64,000 nucleotides of DNA from Chloroflexota bacterium. Lineage in GTDB: Bacteria > Chloroflexota > Anaerolineae > Anaerolineales > Villigracilaceae. Under the pieces are notes generated by a model. The model had not been told where the DNA came from, did no database searches, and worked only from the letters and a program-made list of their open reading frames with translations. Positions 1-9,987 of the stretch are shown here, piece by piece. The first letter of the stretch is position 1. Every line of letters begins with the position of its first letter. The stretch spans positions 1 through 64,000 of the forward strand of contig JACRBI010000030.1 in assembly GCA_016234495.1 (NCBI GenBank), read 5' to 3'. The position numbers and the translations under genes are program-made.

Positions 1-1
1 C

Positions 2-409
2 GTAAGGTTGGGCGGAACAGGTCTGGCAAACGGCAACTTCACTTCCGGCGAAAGTTACACGCTCGATAAAGTCGCCCCGACTGTTGTTTCGATCGTGCGC
101 GCCAATGCAGACCCAACAACCGCATCCACCTTGAACTTCATGGTGACCTTCTCTGAATCGGTTATCGGCGTGGACAAGTTCGACTTCAGCCTCGTCACCA
201 CAGGTTCCATATCTGGCGCAAATATCAACAGCGTCAGCGGCACTGGTTTGACTCGCACCGTAAATGTCAATTCAATCAGCGGTGCGGGCACGATCCGCCT
301 CGACCTGATCGATAACGATACCATCAGAGATACAGTCAACAACCGCCTTGGCGGCACTGGTACCGGCAATGGCAACTACACCACAGGTGAGTTTTATACA
401 AAGAATTAA
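2..409 (+). CDS. C-terminal end of an Ig-like-repeat surface protein (5' end outside window)
   Basis: The reading frame is open from the left edge, so the true start lies upstream. The 135 visible residues hold the tail of one repeat and one full repeat of about 112 residues with the markers VTFSE, GVDKFDF, SVSGTG, LDLIDNDTI and LGGTG. The same repeat makes up the C-terminus of the large protein ending at 9434. Such repeats are typical of bacterial Ig-like adhesive or spacer domains on exported proteins. The N-terminal functional part is not visible, so no activity can be assigned. It may be a paralogue of the downstream giant protein. A strong terminator follows the stop codon. Confidence 0.75.
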   Translation, partial: VRLGGTGLANGNFTSGESYTLDKVAPTVVSIVRANADPTTASTLNFMVTFSESVIGVDKFDFSLVTTGSISGANINSVSGTGLTRTVNVNSISGAGTIRLDLIDNDTIRDTVNNRLGGTGTGNGNYTTGEFYTKN

Positions 410-465
410 TTTTTTGATGTTGTGATGGAGAAGCGGCTTTCCTTCACAACATCGACATGCAGTAA

Positions 466-500
466 TAAAGTAGAGGCTGGCTCTGTCAGCCTCTACTTTA
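466..500 (+). terminator. Intrinsic terminator after the Ig-repeat gene
   Basis: A perfect 14-bp stem (TAAAGTAGAGGCTG with its complement) closes a 7-nt loop about 57 nt after the stop codon at 409. The A/T-rich arms make it usable on the plus strand. Confidence 0.8.
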
Positions 501-680
501 TATATTAATCAGTGAAGTCCCAATCTTGCACAACATAAAACAACAAAAGCGATTAACGACTGAAGTCTAAAAACAACCGACCAAAGTCTTTTACAACAGA
601 GTGACCTTTGCCCGTTTCAAAGCAGACGATCATCTAATAAGATTTGAGGGAATACTATTATTTTTTTGGAGATGGTCATC

Positions 681-1076
681 ATGTTTCCCTCAACCCTGTC
701 AACGCAAAGGATTTTCATCTTGGGATCGTCAATTTTTGAGGAAGGGATAGCGCACATTCTAAGGCTTGTAAACGGTTTGCATGTTTCAGGGGAAAAATAC
801 ACAAACGAGATCTCATTTTTGGAAAACATTGAACAGACCCAGCCCGATGTAATTCTACTAAACGAGACATCTCAGCCTTTCTCCACTCGGCTTCTTGACC
901 TGCTTTTTTCCCTGCCCACACGCAGTGAAAGGCGGATCATCGTCGTGCGGCTTAATAGCAATGTTATTGACGTTTACGACTTCCATTGCCGGGGGCTTTT
1001 TAAAATTTTTGACGCTAGAAAACAATTCATTGTCACTAACAGGGACGACCTGGTCGCCCAATGTGTGCGCGCTTGA
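681..1076 (+). CDS. Stand-alone pseudo-receiver (response-regulator-like) protein
   Basis: A 131-residue protein. It begins with a hydrophobic strand (RIFILGSS) like the first strand of a receiver domain, and has the pattern PDVILLN around residues 56-61, where receivers normally have PDVxLLD. The phosphate-accepting Asp position is therefore Asn61, so phosphotransfer is unlikely if the alignment is right. There is no C-terminal DNA-binding domain. GGAG at 668-671 supports the ATG at 681 over earlier TTG/ATG codons. It stands alone between the Ig-repeat gene and the multicopper oxidase pair. The receiver assignment is by eye and only moderately certain. Confidence 0.5.
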   Translation: MFPSTLSTQRIFILGSSIFEEGIAHILRLVNGLHVSGEKYTNEISFLENIEQTQPDVILLNETSQPFSTRLLDLLFSLPTRSERRIIVVRLNSNVIDVYDFHCRGLFKIFDARKQFIVTNRDDLVAQCVRA

Positions 1077-1268
1077 TTTTTACAAGAATCGGGAATTAAT
1101 CCGCCAGGCAAAATTCGCGTCCGACCAAAGTCGGAAGCCAGCAGACCAAGGTTGGGCATAAATGGATACCATTGCCCGTTATCTGCGAATGTGTTCTCCA
1201 TTATTCTTAATTGTGGAGTGTGTGTCAAAGCGTCATTGTCATAATTAATTTTACACAAAGGGAAATCC

Positions 1269-1886
1269 ATGACTATTAATAAAAATATTTTAACGCTCAG
1301 TAAGGTGGGTAATTCTAGCCCAAGTGCATATTCTCGTGCCAGAGTTCTACCCCTGTATTTGCTCGTGGTTCTGGTTATTCTCCTGATGGTCTGGGGAAGT
1401 TCACTGGCGTATAAAACCTTGAATCAAAAACCTGCCCAGATATCTGGCATCAATCAGCCTGTAGAAACAAGCTTCGGCTCGATCATCGTCTCAGAAGCCG
1501 ACGATCTGATCGGACTGACCTCCCAGGATCTGGCAGGCGTAACGCACGGAATCCAAAACCTTGTTCTTGTTGATAAGACCCAAATCCAGTTGACCGTGGC
1601 ATTACTCAACAGGAGCGGACAGAAGATCAGCATTTCACCGAAACAGTTCACATTGGTCAATCCTGAGAATGCCGGGGAGGTCATCCTGATCTCAAATGCC
1701 ACAATTCGTGATGGAGAGTTACAGCCCCGATCCAATATCGAAGCCACTTTGAGCTTCGTCGTTCCGCGTGACGGCGCAAGCTACATCCTGCAATTCCTCG
1801 ATCCGGGCAATGATCAGATCGTGGAAATAGATTTGGGCGGTGTGGATGTTGTTTCCGATGAGGAACTTAGCAAACTGCATCATTAA
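1269..1886 (+). CDS. Membrane-anchored hypothetical protein upstream of the giant multicopper oxidase
   Basis: A 205-residue protein with one hydrophobic segment at about residues 30-50 (LYLLVVLVILLMVWG) after a short basic N-terminus, then a soluble extracytoplasmic domain rich in beta-strand patterns. The soluble part speaks of unsatisfied additions such as 'LVNPENAGEV' and 'EATLSFVVPRDGASY', which resemble DUF4352/telokin-like folds, but I cannot name a family. AAAGGGA lies 6 nt before the ATG. The next gene starts 48 nt downstream on the same strand, so the two are probably co-transcribed and this protein may assist or anchor the oxidase. Confidence 0.6.
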   Translation: MTINKNILTLSKVGNSSPSAYSRARVLPLYLLVVLVILLMVWGSSLAYKTLNQKPAQISGINQPVETSFGSIIVSEADDLIGLTSQDLAGVTHGIQNLVLVDKTQIQLTVALLNRSGQKISISPKQFTLVNPENAGEVILISNATIRDGELQPRSNIEATLSFVVPRDGASYILQFLDPGNDQIVEIDLGGVDVVSDEELSKLHH

Positions 1887-1934
1887 TCAATTTCACATTA
1901 TTTACTTTATTTTCGTTTGAAGCAGGAGAATATC

Positions 1935-4900
1935 ATGAAGATTAATACTCTTATTAGAAAGTTTTTACTCACAGTCCTGATTGCCTACGGTGGGGTTTTA
2001 TGGCTTTATGTTCGCCATAAACTCGCGCACGATCACGGCGTGATTGGCTCTTCGCCTGTCGCTTACTGGCTGCGCGATTCGGTCATGGTGCTGCTCCCGG
2101 TCTTTCTGGCTGTCTGGGTCGGCGCCTGGCTGGTTCAGCGGCTGGCTGATCGGTCAAACGGACGCACGACGCCCAAGAGGCAATTTGCGTTATCCGTCAT
2201 GATCCTGGGCGTATTGACAACTGCCGTATTGCTAGTGATCGAGAGCAGCCGTGGATTACGACTCGGAATCAGCAACGACTTTGCCCTTGAAGTAAGCATC
2301 TGCCAGAGTATCAACTTTTACGGTATTCCATTACTTGGCTCCCTGCTCCGTGGTCTTTCGGGGTTTGACCTTGCCCGCGCCTATGTTTTATTGCAGGATG
2401 GGGCAAGCCTGGCTTTGGTTTCGATGGGAATTACCGCCCTGCTCCTGGTTGCGATTAATGAATTTGAAAAACAGCTGGAATCAACCGTGACGGCAACGCA
2501 GAAAGTGGCACAGGCAAGAATCGTTCCTGCCGCCATTTTCGCTTTTTCCGCGGTTACAGCTTATGGCGGAAGCCTGTGGTTAAAAACGATCCATGCTTCA
2601 AATAGCTCTTCCCTGCTGCGGGATGGAAGTATGTTATTGGTTTTGATCATCCCAATGGTCATCCTTGCTCTTCGCGCTGCTCGCTTGATCGTTGACCGCT
2701 ACAGCGCAGGCACATCAAAATTATTGGAAAGTACTGTCATTATTTCCATCGTGGGTCTGGTATCCAGCTTCACTCTCGGTTTTGGCAGCACCATCCTCAA
2801 CGTTTGGTTTGGAATTCACAGCCATCAATCTGCATGGAATGACCTTTCGCCTCTGGCTCATTGGGGCTATGACGGGTTGATGTCTCTGGGAATCAATGTT
2901 GGATTGACCGCATTGGTTTACGCCCTGTTCAAGGGAGATTTATGGACGACAAACCCGATTCAACCATTGACCTGGAATGTGCTCCCGGCAAAATTGGGAC
3001 GACAATTCACCGCCATCGGTCTTACGGTGATGATGATTCCATCGCTTCTCGGACTGGCTAACGGGAATTCTGTTTCGGCTTCCGGGGCAAACATCTGCCC
3101 TGCAAACGCCCCGTTGAAAATCTTTGACGTTTCTGCCATTGACGTCACCATCTGGCTGGATCGTTTTGGCGTGCATGACCCAACGGGTCACATGTATGTT
3201 TTGAACAGCGTCATACCAGCTGTCCGTGCGCAGGAAGCTGCCGGACCGAGTTCACTTTCGATCGGTCTGCGTGATGACCCGATCCAGCCTTTGGCCATTC
3301 GCGCCAACATGGGCGATTGCGTTGTCATCAACTTCACGAATTCAGCCAGCGCTGCTGTCGGTTCAACAAGCAGCGCCTACGGAATGCACATTGACGGTCT
3401 TGCCTTCCAGATGGATTCTTCGGGCGATGCGATCGGCAACAATCCCTCCTCAGCAGTACCGAGCGGCGGAACCATCACTTACACCTATTGGATTCCAAAC
3501 GACCCGACTCTTGAAGGGGCGCATTATATTCACCCCGGCCCGGCCAATCGTCAGGCTGTGGCGCACGGTTTGTTCGGCACATTGAATGTCGAGCCGCCCG
3601 GTTCCATCTATCGCAATCCCACGACCGGCCTCCCGCAATTATCCGGCTGGGAAGCGGACATCATTCCGGGAAATGGACGCCCCGCCTTCCGCGAAAATGT
3701 TCAGCTATACCATGAGATCGGCAATGAAAATGAAACGAATGTGCCGGTTGATATTGCCGGCAATCCTCTGCCGGTCATCGACCCGCACACGGGCACATAC
3801 CGCCCCGGCTCACGCGCCATTAACTACCGCGCCGAACCATTCATGGACCGCCTGGAGCACTTCCCCGACCAGAAATCGGTCGTGTACGGTTCCTACACTT
3901 TCGGCGATACAACGAACGTAATTCCGCGCGGATATTTGGGCGACCCAACCAAGGTGCGCCTCGTGCATGGCGGCAGTGAGGTCTTCCATGTTTTCCACCT
4001 GCATGGCGGCGCCATTCGTTGGCGTTTCAACCCGCTGGCTGATCCCACCTATGATTACGGCCGGACAGGTTTGGATAAAACTCCGGTGGCTGTTCAGTCT
4101 CAATCTGCGCGACTCGACTCACAGTCGATGGGACCCGGCGAAGCCTTCAATCTGGAAATTGAAAACGGCGCCGGCGGCGGTCAGCAGGGCGCGGGTGAAT
4201 TCCTCTTCCACTGCCACATTGCCCACCACTACTTTGGCGGGATGTGGGGCTACTGGCGCGTGTTCGACACGCTGCAGCCCGACCTCCTTCCGTTGCCAGA
4301 TCGCACTGCAATGCCCGTCGCCGTTGATTCTTCCGGGCTGGTTGGCAAAACAATTAACGGACAAACCATCACCACTGAAAACCTCGATGCCTGGATTCGA
4401 CCGCAGCTTCCTCCGCAAGGCGTGACGCATGACATTAACGTCGTCACCGGCGATACGGCTGACCAGGACGCATCTGTTTGGGACTGGACAGTTGATTCCG
4501 GCACCGGGCTTTATCTTGGCGAACCAGATAGCCTCTATACCATCCAAACAGGTCCTCTGCTCGGGCAGCCCTGGCCGGATTATGCCAACGTCGTTCCCGG
4601 GCGACCCACCGCGTTGATCGTTGATCAGCAAATTACTGCGCAGGGAATTAACTTTGATGCCGGCGGATATATTGGAGACAGGCCGAAGATTCTGTTCAAT
4701 CCGAATACTGGGCGACCTGCCTGGCCGATGCTGCGCCCGCATATTGGGAAGCGTCCTCCCTTCGCGCCGAATGGTCACTCGGGGGCACCCTACCTCGGCG
4801 AGACTGGAAGCGCGGCTCCCAATCCGGTAATTCCGTTCGGTTCGACCAGCACCCAGCCAATCGATCCGTGGGCGAATCGTTCAGATGCCATCTGCCCGGC

Positions 4901-7900
4901 AGCCGCCCCATTACAGACCTTCAACATCGTTGGTCTTGCAGCGCCAATTCAGATCACAAGAGCTGGCCAGACCGATCTCGGCGGCGCGTTGTTCGCGCTT
5001 GCTGAAGACAAGGATGGCGTTTATGCAGACATGGATCTTCGGAAACTGCTTGCGATTCGCGGCAACATTGGCGACTGCCTTGCGATAACTTATGTCAGCG
5101 AACTGACAGATGGCGGCGATGAAGTTCCGTATTCCAAGGCAAATATTCACATACACCATGTTCAGTTTGATACGCAGGCCTCGGACGGTGTGATCTCAGG
5201 TTTCTCGTTTGAGCAATCTGTGCGCCCGTACAAGATCGTGGATCCGCAATTGACCGCCGCCGCGAATCCGGGCGATACGGTTTTGCAATTGTCCAATGTG
5301 GCAAAATTCCACACTGGCGTCTGGATCGCGATAGGCATGGGTACCGAGGGCATTGAAATCCGTCAGATCACCGCGATCGACAATCTCGCGTCTACAGTGA
5401 CGATCAGCAGCCCGGTCAACAACACGCATCCCATCAATGAATGGGCGGGCACGGAATTTGTTCAATATCGCTGGTACCCGGATGTTGAATTGGATAACGT
5501 TTTCTTCCACGATCATGTGAACGGCATTCACGGCTGGAGTCACGGCATGGTCGGGCAGTTGGTGATTGAGCCGGCCGGTTCCACGTACCATGACCCGGTA
5601 ACCGGAGCAGAGATCAGGTCCGGCGCGATCGCGGATATTCACACATCCAATCCGTTGATTCCCGGCGTCATCACCGGCAGCTTCCGCGAATTTGTTTTGT
5701 GGACGATCAACGATCACACGCCTGTTGAAGCGACGCTCAACCTGCGCGCCGAACCGTGGGCTGACCGCAGCCTTGATCCTGCGCAGCGATTCAGTTCGAA
5801 CAGCCCGCAGGGCGATCCGTTCACGCCAATATTCCGGGCATACGCGGGTGACCCGGTCGTAATCCGCAATATCAATGTCGGGCAGGGAACGAATGTCCTG
5901 CGAATTGAAGGTCATCGCACCTTTATGGAACCGCGCTTTACTGATGCGTTGGGAATTTCATCCAGCCCGATCGACGCCTTCCATTCAACTGTTTCTGAAA
6001 AATATACATTGGTCTTGAACGGCGGCGCCGGCGGACCGAACCACGTACCCGGCGATTATATTTACCACGACGGTGAGAACCGCCGCTTCCAGGACGGAGC
6101 CTGGGGCATCCTGCGCGTATTGCCCAGCGCGGTTGGTGACCTGCAGCCCTTGCCGGGAGTCGGAAGTATCCCTGCCCAGCAAGCGATCTGTCCTGTTGGC
6201 GCGCCTGTCCACAACTTCAACATCAGCGCGGTTGATCTGCCCAGCACTGCGGCGGGCGGCGGTAAGCATGGCCGTCGGGCGGCATTTGTCCCAACTTCAG
6301 ATGTTGCTGCTGTATTAAACAAGACGAAATTCCCCGAACCACTGGTTCTACACGTGGCGGCGGGCGAATGCGTGAACGTGACACTTAACAATCAACGTGT
6401 TCTGGCAAGAGCATCCTTCCATCTTGGCGGGCTGCTGCGTGACATGAATTCATCCGGTATCAATATCGGCTTCAACCCGGAACAGACAATCGCGCCGGGA
6501 CAAAGCCGCACGTACACTTATTATGCCGATACCCATAAACTGGAAAGTGTGATGATCTCTGATTTTGGCGGCGACAATTCCGGCTTTGACGGTATGTATG
6601 GCGCGATGGTCGTTGCTCCTGCTGGCGCCACCTTCAAAAACTTCAATGGCTTCCCGACCGACACAGGTTCGATTGTGAATGTTTATGTTCCCGGCGAAGC
6701 TCCCTATAGAGACTTTACACTCATCCTCGCAGACCAGGACCCGGTCATCGGGCAGAATACGATGCCCTACCCTGCCGATGTGAGCGGCCCGGCGCTGATC
6801 AATTATCGTCAGGTATTGGGGCGCGTTGACGATGCCAACATGTTTAGTTCTCTGGTAAACGGCGACCCGACCACTCCCCTGCTGCGGGCTTATGCCGGCG
6901 ACCCGGTGAAAGTCCACGTGCTCGGCGCGCCGGGCAGTGAACAGGTGCATGTCTTCAACCTCGGCGGCATGTCGTGGCCCGGCGATATGTATATCAACAA
7001 CGCAAGTCAATGGCAGAGCCGCGCCATCGGCCCGTGGGAGAAGATGGATCTTCAAATCTCCGGCGGAGCAGGCGGCGTTTCCCAAGTCCCCGGCGATTAT
7101 TTCTACGGAGACATCCGCCGCCCGTTCACTCAAGCCGGCATGTGGGGTCTTTTCAGAGTATTGCCAAACACATGCCCGGCGAATGGAGTTTTGGGAGTGC
7201 CTTGTCTGGTGCAGGCGCCTCCCACAGTGACCGGCATCAGCCCGACTACCGGATCAAGCGTCGGCGGGGCGGTGGTTACCATTACGGGAACAAACTTTAA
7301 CAAATCAGCTACGACGATTAAATTCGGCGCTGTTGCCGCGACGAATGTCTCGTGCGCCAGCGCAACCACCTGTACAGCCACCAGCCCTGCTGGTTTAGGT
7401 ATTGCAGATGTGACAGCCACGGTTGCTGGCCAGACAAGCGCCATCAACAACAACGACAAATTCACCTTCGTTGTGCCGCCGCCTTCAATCACTGGCATCG
7501 CGCCAGGCTCCGGCTCGACAGATGGAGGAACGGTTGTTACCATTTCAGGCGCACACTTAAGCTCAACGCCGGGCGCAACCACAATTCGTTTCGGCGCGAA
7601 CAACGCCACAAACGTATCTTGCAGCAGTGATACGACTTGTACCGCCACAAGCCCGGCCGGTTCTGTCGGCACTGTAGATGTGATCGCAACTGTCGGAAGT
7701 CAATCCAGCGCGACAAGCGCCGCAGACCAGTTCACGTACGTTGACTTGCCGCCAGTGATCCTCTCAAGCGTTCGCCTAAACAGTAGTCCGAGTCCGCTCG
7801 CTACAGTGTGGTATTCCGTGACATTCTCAGAACCCGTAACCGGTGTCGATATGGCAGACTTCAATCTTGCCATCAGCGGCTCAGTCTCTGGGGCGGCGAT

Positions 7901-9434
7901 CACGAGCGTGAGCGGAAGCGGCTCAACGCGCAGTATCGGCGTCAACACAGGGACAGGCAACGGGACGATCCGACTCGATGTGGCAGACGATGACAGCATC
8001 CTCGACGCGGCCAGCAATCCGCTTGGCGGCGCTGGGGCGAACAACTTCACCAGCGGAGAATCCTACACCGCCGACAAGACCACGCCGCTCGTGGCCTCGA
8101 TCGCGCGCGCGAGCGCGAATCCGACCAGCGCAGGGACAGTTAATTTTATAGTCACCTTCTCGCAGGTCGTGACGGGCGTGGATAAATTTGACTTCAACAT
8201 TGTCACAGGCGGCGCAGTCTCCGGCGCAGCAATCTCCAGCGTGAGCGGAACAGGCGCAACCCGCACTGTGGCTGTCAACACAGGCACAGGTTCTGGCACG
8301 CTCCATCTTGACTTGATCGACAACAACACCATTAAAGACGGGCTGCTCGTTCCGCTTGGCGGAGCCGGGCTGGTAAATGGCGACTTCACATCCGGCCAAA
8401 CTTACACCATCGACAAGACCCCGCCGACCGTGGTTTCGATCACACGCTCCAATTCAAACCCGACCAAGTCTGCCGCCGTCAACTTTACAGTTACCTTCTC
8501 TGAATCAGTGACCGGCGTGGACAAGTTCGACTTCAACCTGGCTACAACTGGAACGCTCTCCGGCACCTCGATCACAACCGTGAGTGGGACCGGCGCAGCC
8601 CGCACCGTTACCGTCAGTACGGGTACTGGTTCTGGCACGCTCCGCCTGGACTTGATGGACAATGACACCATTAAGGATGCCCTGCTCGTCCAATTGGGCG
8701 GAGCCGGTCTCGCAAACGGAGACTTTAATTCCGGCGACACCTACACCGTGGATAAAACTCCGCCGGCGGTAGTCTCAATCTCGCGCGCGAATCCTGACCC
8801 GACCAAGGCTGCTTCAGTCAACTTTACAGTTACCTTCTCTGAATCAGTGACCGGCGTGGACAAGTTCGACTTCAACCTGGCTACAACTGGAACGCTCTCC
8901 GGTACCTCGATCTCAACCGTGAGCGGGACCGGCGCAGCCCGCACCGTTACCGTCAATACCGGAACCGGTACCGGCACGCTCCGCCTTGACTTGATCGACA
9001 ATGACACCATCAAGGATGCCCTGCTTACCCAACTGGGCGGAGCTGGTCTAGCGAACGGCAACTTCACAAGCGGTGAAAGCTACAACGCCGATAAAACTCC
9101 GCCGGCCGTGGTTTCGATCACCCGCGCAAATGTTGACCCAACGAATGCCGCCACCGTAAACTTCATTGTGACATTCTCTGAAGTTGTGACCGGCGTGGAC
9201 AAGTTTGACTTTGCACTGGTGACTACCGGCAGCATGAGCGGGGTTTCGATCACCAGCGTGGGTGGAAGCGGTACAGTCCGCACGGTAACCGTCAATACTG
9301 GAACTGGTTCAGGCGCGCTTCATCTGGACCTGATCGACAACGACACCATCAAAGACACATTGCTCAATCTGCTGGGTGGAACAGGTCTGGCAAATGGTAA
9401 CTTCTTCTTGGGAGAGACTTACGCCGTCCGCTGA
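1935..9434 (+). CDS. Giant membrane-anchored multicopper-oxidase-like surface protein with TIG and Ig repeats
   Basis: About 2499 residues. The start is the ATG at 1935, preceded by AGGAG at 1924-1928. Residues 1-390 hold about nine membrane helices that look like a duplicated four-helix module (AYGGVLWL and AYGGSLWL, each followed by LRDS/LRDG-SM/VM). From residue 390 follow three two-domain cupredoxin units. Unit 1 ends with H685-xx-H688-x-H690 and H759-C760-H761-xx-H764, typical type 1/2/3 copper ligands. Unit 2 begins with H1072-I-H-H and H1192-D-H. Unit 3 has lost its histidines (VFNLGG, YFYGDI). Two TIG/IPT domains and five Ig-like repeats follow. The protein probably sits in the membrane with an extracellular metal- or phenol-oxidising module on a long repeat stalk; the substrate is unknown. 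Confidence 0.8.
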   Translation: MKINTLIRKFLLTVLIAYGGVLWLYVRHKLAHDHGVIGSSPVAYWLRDSVMVLLPVFLAVWVGAWLVQRLADRSNGRTTPKRQFALSVMILGVLTTAVLLVIESSRGLRLGISNDFALEVSICQSINFYGIPLLGSLLRGLSGFDLARAYVLLQDGASLALVSMGITALLLVAINEFEKQLESTVTATQKVAQARIVPAAIFAFSAVTAYGGSLWLKTIHASNSSSLLRDGSMLLVLIIPMVILALRAARLIVDRYSAGTSKLLESTVIISIVGLVSSFTLGFGSTILNVWFGIHSHQSAWNDLSPLAHWGYDGLMSLGINVGLTALVYALFKGDLWTTNPIQPLTWNVLPAKLGRQFTAIGLTVMMIPSLLGLANGNSVSASGANICPANAPLKIFDVSAIDVTIWLDRFGVHDPTGHMYVLNSVIPAVRAQEAAGPSSLSIGLRDDPIQPLAIRANMGDCVVINFTNSASAAVGSTSSAYGMHIDGLAFQMDSSGDAIGNNPSSAVPSGGTITYTYWIPNDPTLEGAHYIHPGPANRQAVAHGLFGTLNVEPPGSIYRNPTTGLPQLSGWEADIIPGNGRPAFRENVQLYHEIGNENETNVPVDIAGNPLPVIDPHTGTYRPGSRAINYRAEPFMDRLEHFPDQKSVVYGSYTFGDTTNVIPRGYLGDPTKVRLVHGGSEVFHVFHLHGGAIRWRFNPLADPTYDYGRTGLDKTPVAVQSQSARLDSQSMGPGEAFNLEIENGAGGGQQGAGEFLFHCHIAHHYFGGMWGYWRVFDTLQPDLLPLPDRTAMPVAVDSSGLVGKTINGQTITTENLDAWIRPQLPPQGVTHDINVVTGDTADQDASVWDWTVDSGTGLYLGEPDSLYTIQTGPLLGQPWPDYANVVPGRPTALIVDQQITAQGINFDAGGYIGDRPKILFNPNTGRPAWPMLRPHIGKRPPFAPNGHSGAPYLGETGSAAPNPVIPFGSTSTQPIDPWANRSDAICPAAAPLQTFNIVGLAAPIQITRAGQTDLGGALFALAEDKDGVYADMDLRKLLAIRGNIGDCLAITYVSELTDGGDEVPYSKANIHIHHVQFDTQASDGVISGFSFEQSVRPYKIVDPQLTAAANPGDTVLQLSNVAKFHTGVWIAIGMGTEGIEIRQITAIDNLASTVTISSPVNNTHPINEWAGTEFVQYRWYPDVELDNVFFHDHVNGIHGWSHGMVGQLVIEPAGSTYHDPVTGAEIRSGAIADIHTSNPLIPGVITGSFREFVLWTINDHTPVEATLNLRAEPWADRSLDPAQRFSSNSPQGDPFTPIFRAYAGDPVVIRNINVGQGTNVLRIEGHRTFMEPRFTDALGISSSPIDAFHSTVSEKYTLVLNGGAGGPNHVPGDYIYHDGENRRFQDGAWGILRVLPSAVGDLQPLPGVGSIPAQQAICPVGAPVHNFNISAVDLPSTAAGGGKHGRRAAFVPTSDVAAVLNKTKFPEPLVLHVAAGECVNVTLNNQRVLARASFHLGGLLRDMNSSGINIGFNPEQTIAPGQSRTYTYYADTHKLESVMISDFGGDNSGFDGMYGAMVVAPAGATFKNFNGFPTDTGSIVNVYVPGEAPYRDFTLILADQDPVIGQNTMPYPADVSGPALINYRQVLGRVDDANMFSSLVNGDPTTPLLRAYAGDPVKVHVLGAPGSEQVHVFNLGGMSWPGDMYINNASQWQSRAIGPWEKMDLQISGGAGGVSQVPGDYFYGDIRRPFTQAGMWGLFRVLPNTCPANGVLGVPCLVQAPPTVTGISPTTGSSVGGAVVTITGTNFNKSATTIKFGAVAATNVSCASATTCTATSPAGLGIADVTATVAGQTSAINNNDKFTFVVPPPSITGIAPGSGSTDGGTVVTISGAHLSSTPGATTIRFGANNATNVSCSSDTTCTATSPAGSVGTVDVIATVGSQSSATSAADQFTYVDLPPVILSSVRLNSSPSPLATVWYSVTFSEPVTGVDMADFNLAISGSVSGAAITSVSGSGSTRSIGVNTGTGNGTIRLDVADDDSILDAASNPLGGAGANNFTSGESYTADKTTPLVASIARASANPTSAGTVNFIVTFSQVVTGVDKFDFNIVTGGAVSGAAISSVSGTGATRTVAVNTGTGSGTLHLDLIDNNTIKDGLLVPLGGAGLVNGDFTSGQTYTIDKTPPTVVSITRSNSNPTKSAAVNFTVTFSESVTGVDKFDFNLATTGTLSGTSITTVSGTGAARTVTVSTGTGSGTLRLDLMDNDTIKDALLVQLGGAGLANGDFNSGDTYTVDKTPPAVVSISRANPDPTKAASVNFTVTFSESVTGVDKFDFNLATTGTLSGTSISTVSGTGAARTVTVNTGTGTGTLRLDLIDNDTIKDALLTQLGGAGLANGNFTSGESYNADKTPPAVVSITRANVDPTNAATVNFIVTFSEVVTGVDKFDFALVTTGSMSGVSITSVGGSGTVRTVTVNTGTGSGALHLDLIDNDTIKDTLLNLLGGTGLANGNFFLGETYAVR
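7747..9420 (+). repeat. Five tandem Ig-like repeats, about 339-bp period, inside the giant oxidase gene
   Basis: Five consecutive units encode about 112-113 residues each with the markers VTFSE, GVDKFDF, SVSGTG, TGTGxGT, LDLIDND and LGGxG. Units three and four are the most alike: the 83 bases from 8481 and from 8820 are identical, at a spacing of 339 bases (113 codons). The first unit is the most diverged. The pattern points to recent copying within the array. Confidence 0.85.
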
Positions 9435-9455
9435 TAAATAAAATCAGGGAACAAT

Positions 9456-9495
9456 AAAACAGGGAAAGGCAGGATATTCTGTCCTTCCCTGTTTT
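9456..9495 (+). terminator. Intrinsic terminator after the giant oxidase gene
   Basis: AAAACAGGGAAAGG pairs with CCTTCCCTGTTTT, with one bulged A, followed by a T-rich stretch. It ends the transcript of the oxidase gene. Confidence 0.75.
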
Positions 9496-9563
9496 GAATT
9501 TAATTTACTGATAGAATGGCGCCACCATCGAAAACACCAAATCCAGAAAGGTTTTCAAAAAAC

Positions 9564-9983
9564 ATGAAATCGTACCGCAAAGAACTGTGGTTCAACATCC
9601 CCGCCCGGCGCGGATTTGTCAACATCACCGCGCAAGTCGAAGAATGCCTGCGGGAAAGCGGCATTCAAGAAGGGCTTGTCCTTGTTAATGCCATGCATAT
9701 CACCGCCTCAGTCTTCATTAACGATGATGAAGGCGGTCTGCATCATGATTACGACAAATGGCTCGAGCGGCTCGCCCCACACGAACCTGTCAGTCAATAC
9801 CGTCACAACGACACAGGCGAAGACAATGCCGACGCGCACATGAAACGCCAGATAATGGGGCGCGAAGTTGTTGTGGCAATCACAAACGGCGAGCTTGATT
9901 TTGGAACCTGGGAGCAAATTTTCTACGGTGAGTTCGATGGCAAAAGAAAAAAAAGGGTTCTGGTAAAAATCATCGGCGAGTAA
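9564..9983 (+). CDS. YjbQ/UPF0047 family protein (secondary thiamine-phosphate-synthase-like)
   Basis: A 139-residue protein of the YjbQ/UPF0047 family, usually about 130-140 residues. Family features seen are the N-terminal [17 protein letters not shown], the central [19 protein letters not shown] with a conserved His, HHDY, the [19 protein letters not shown] stretch split over His-rich metal sites, and the [17 protein letters not shown]-terminus. Escherichia coli YjbQ has weak thiamine-phosphate synthase activity, but the real role of the family is uncertain. An earlier ATG at 9516 would add 16 non-conserved residues and overlaps a TAGAAT box, so I prefer 9564. It converges with the phosphatase-like gene on the other strand. 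Confidence 0.85.
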   Translation: MKSYRKELWFNIPARRGFVNITAQVEECLRESGIQEGLVLVNAMHITASVFINDDEGGLHHDYDKWLERLAPHEPVSQYRHNDTGEDNADAHMKRQIMGREVVVAITNGELDFGTWEQIFYGEFDGKRKKRVLVKIIGE

Positions 9984-9987
9984 CCCG

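Noticed and set aside
9516-9563. Earlier ATG start for the YjbQ-type gene
   Set aside because: It overlaps a TAGAAT box, adds residues not seen in the family, and has no ribosome-binding site.
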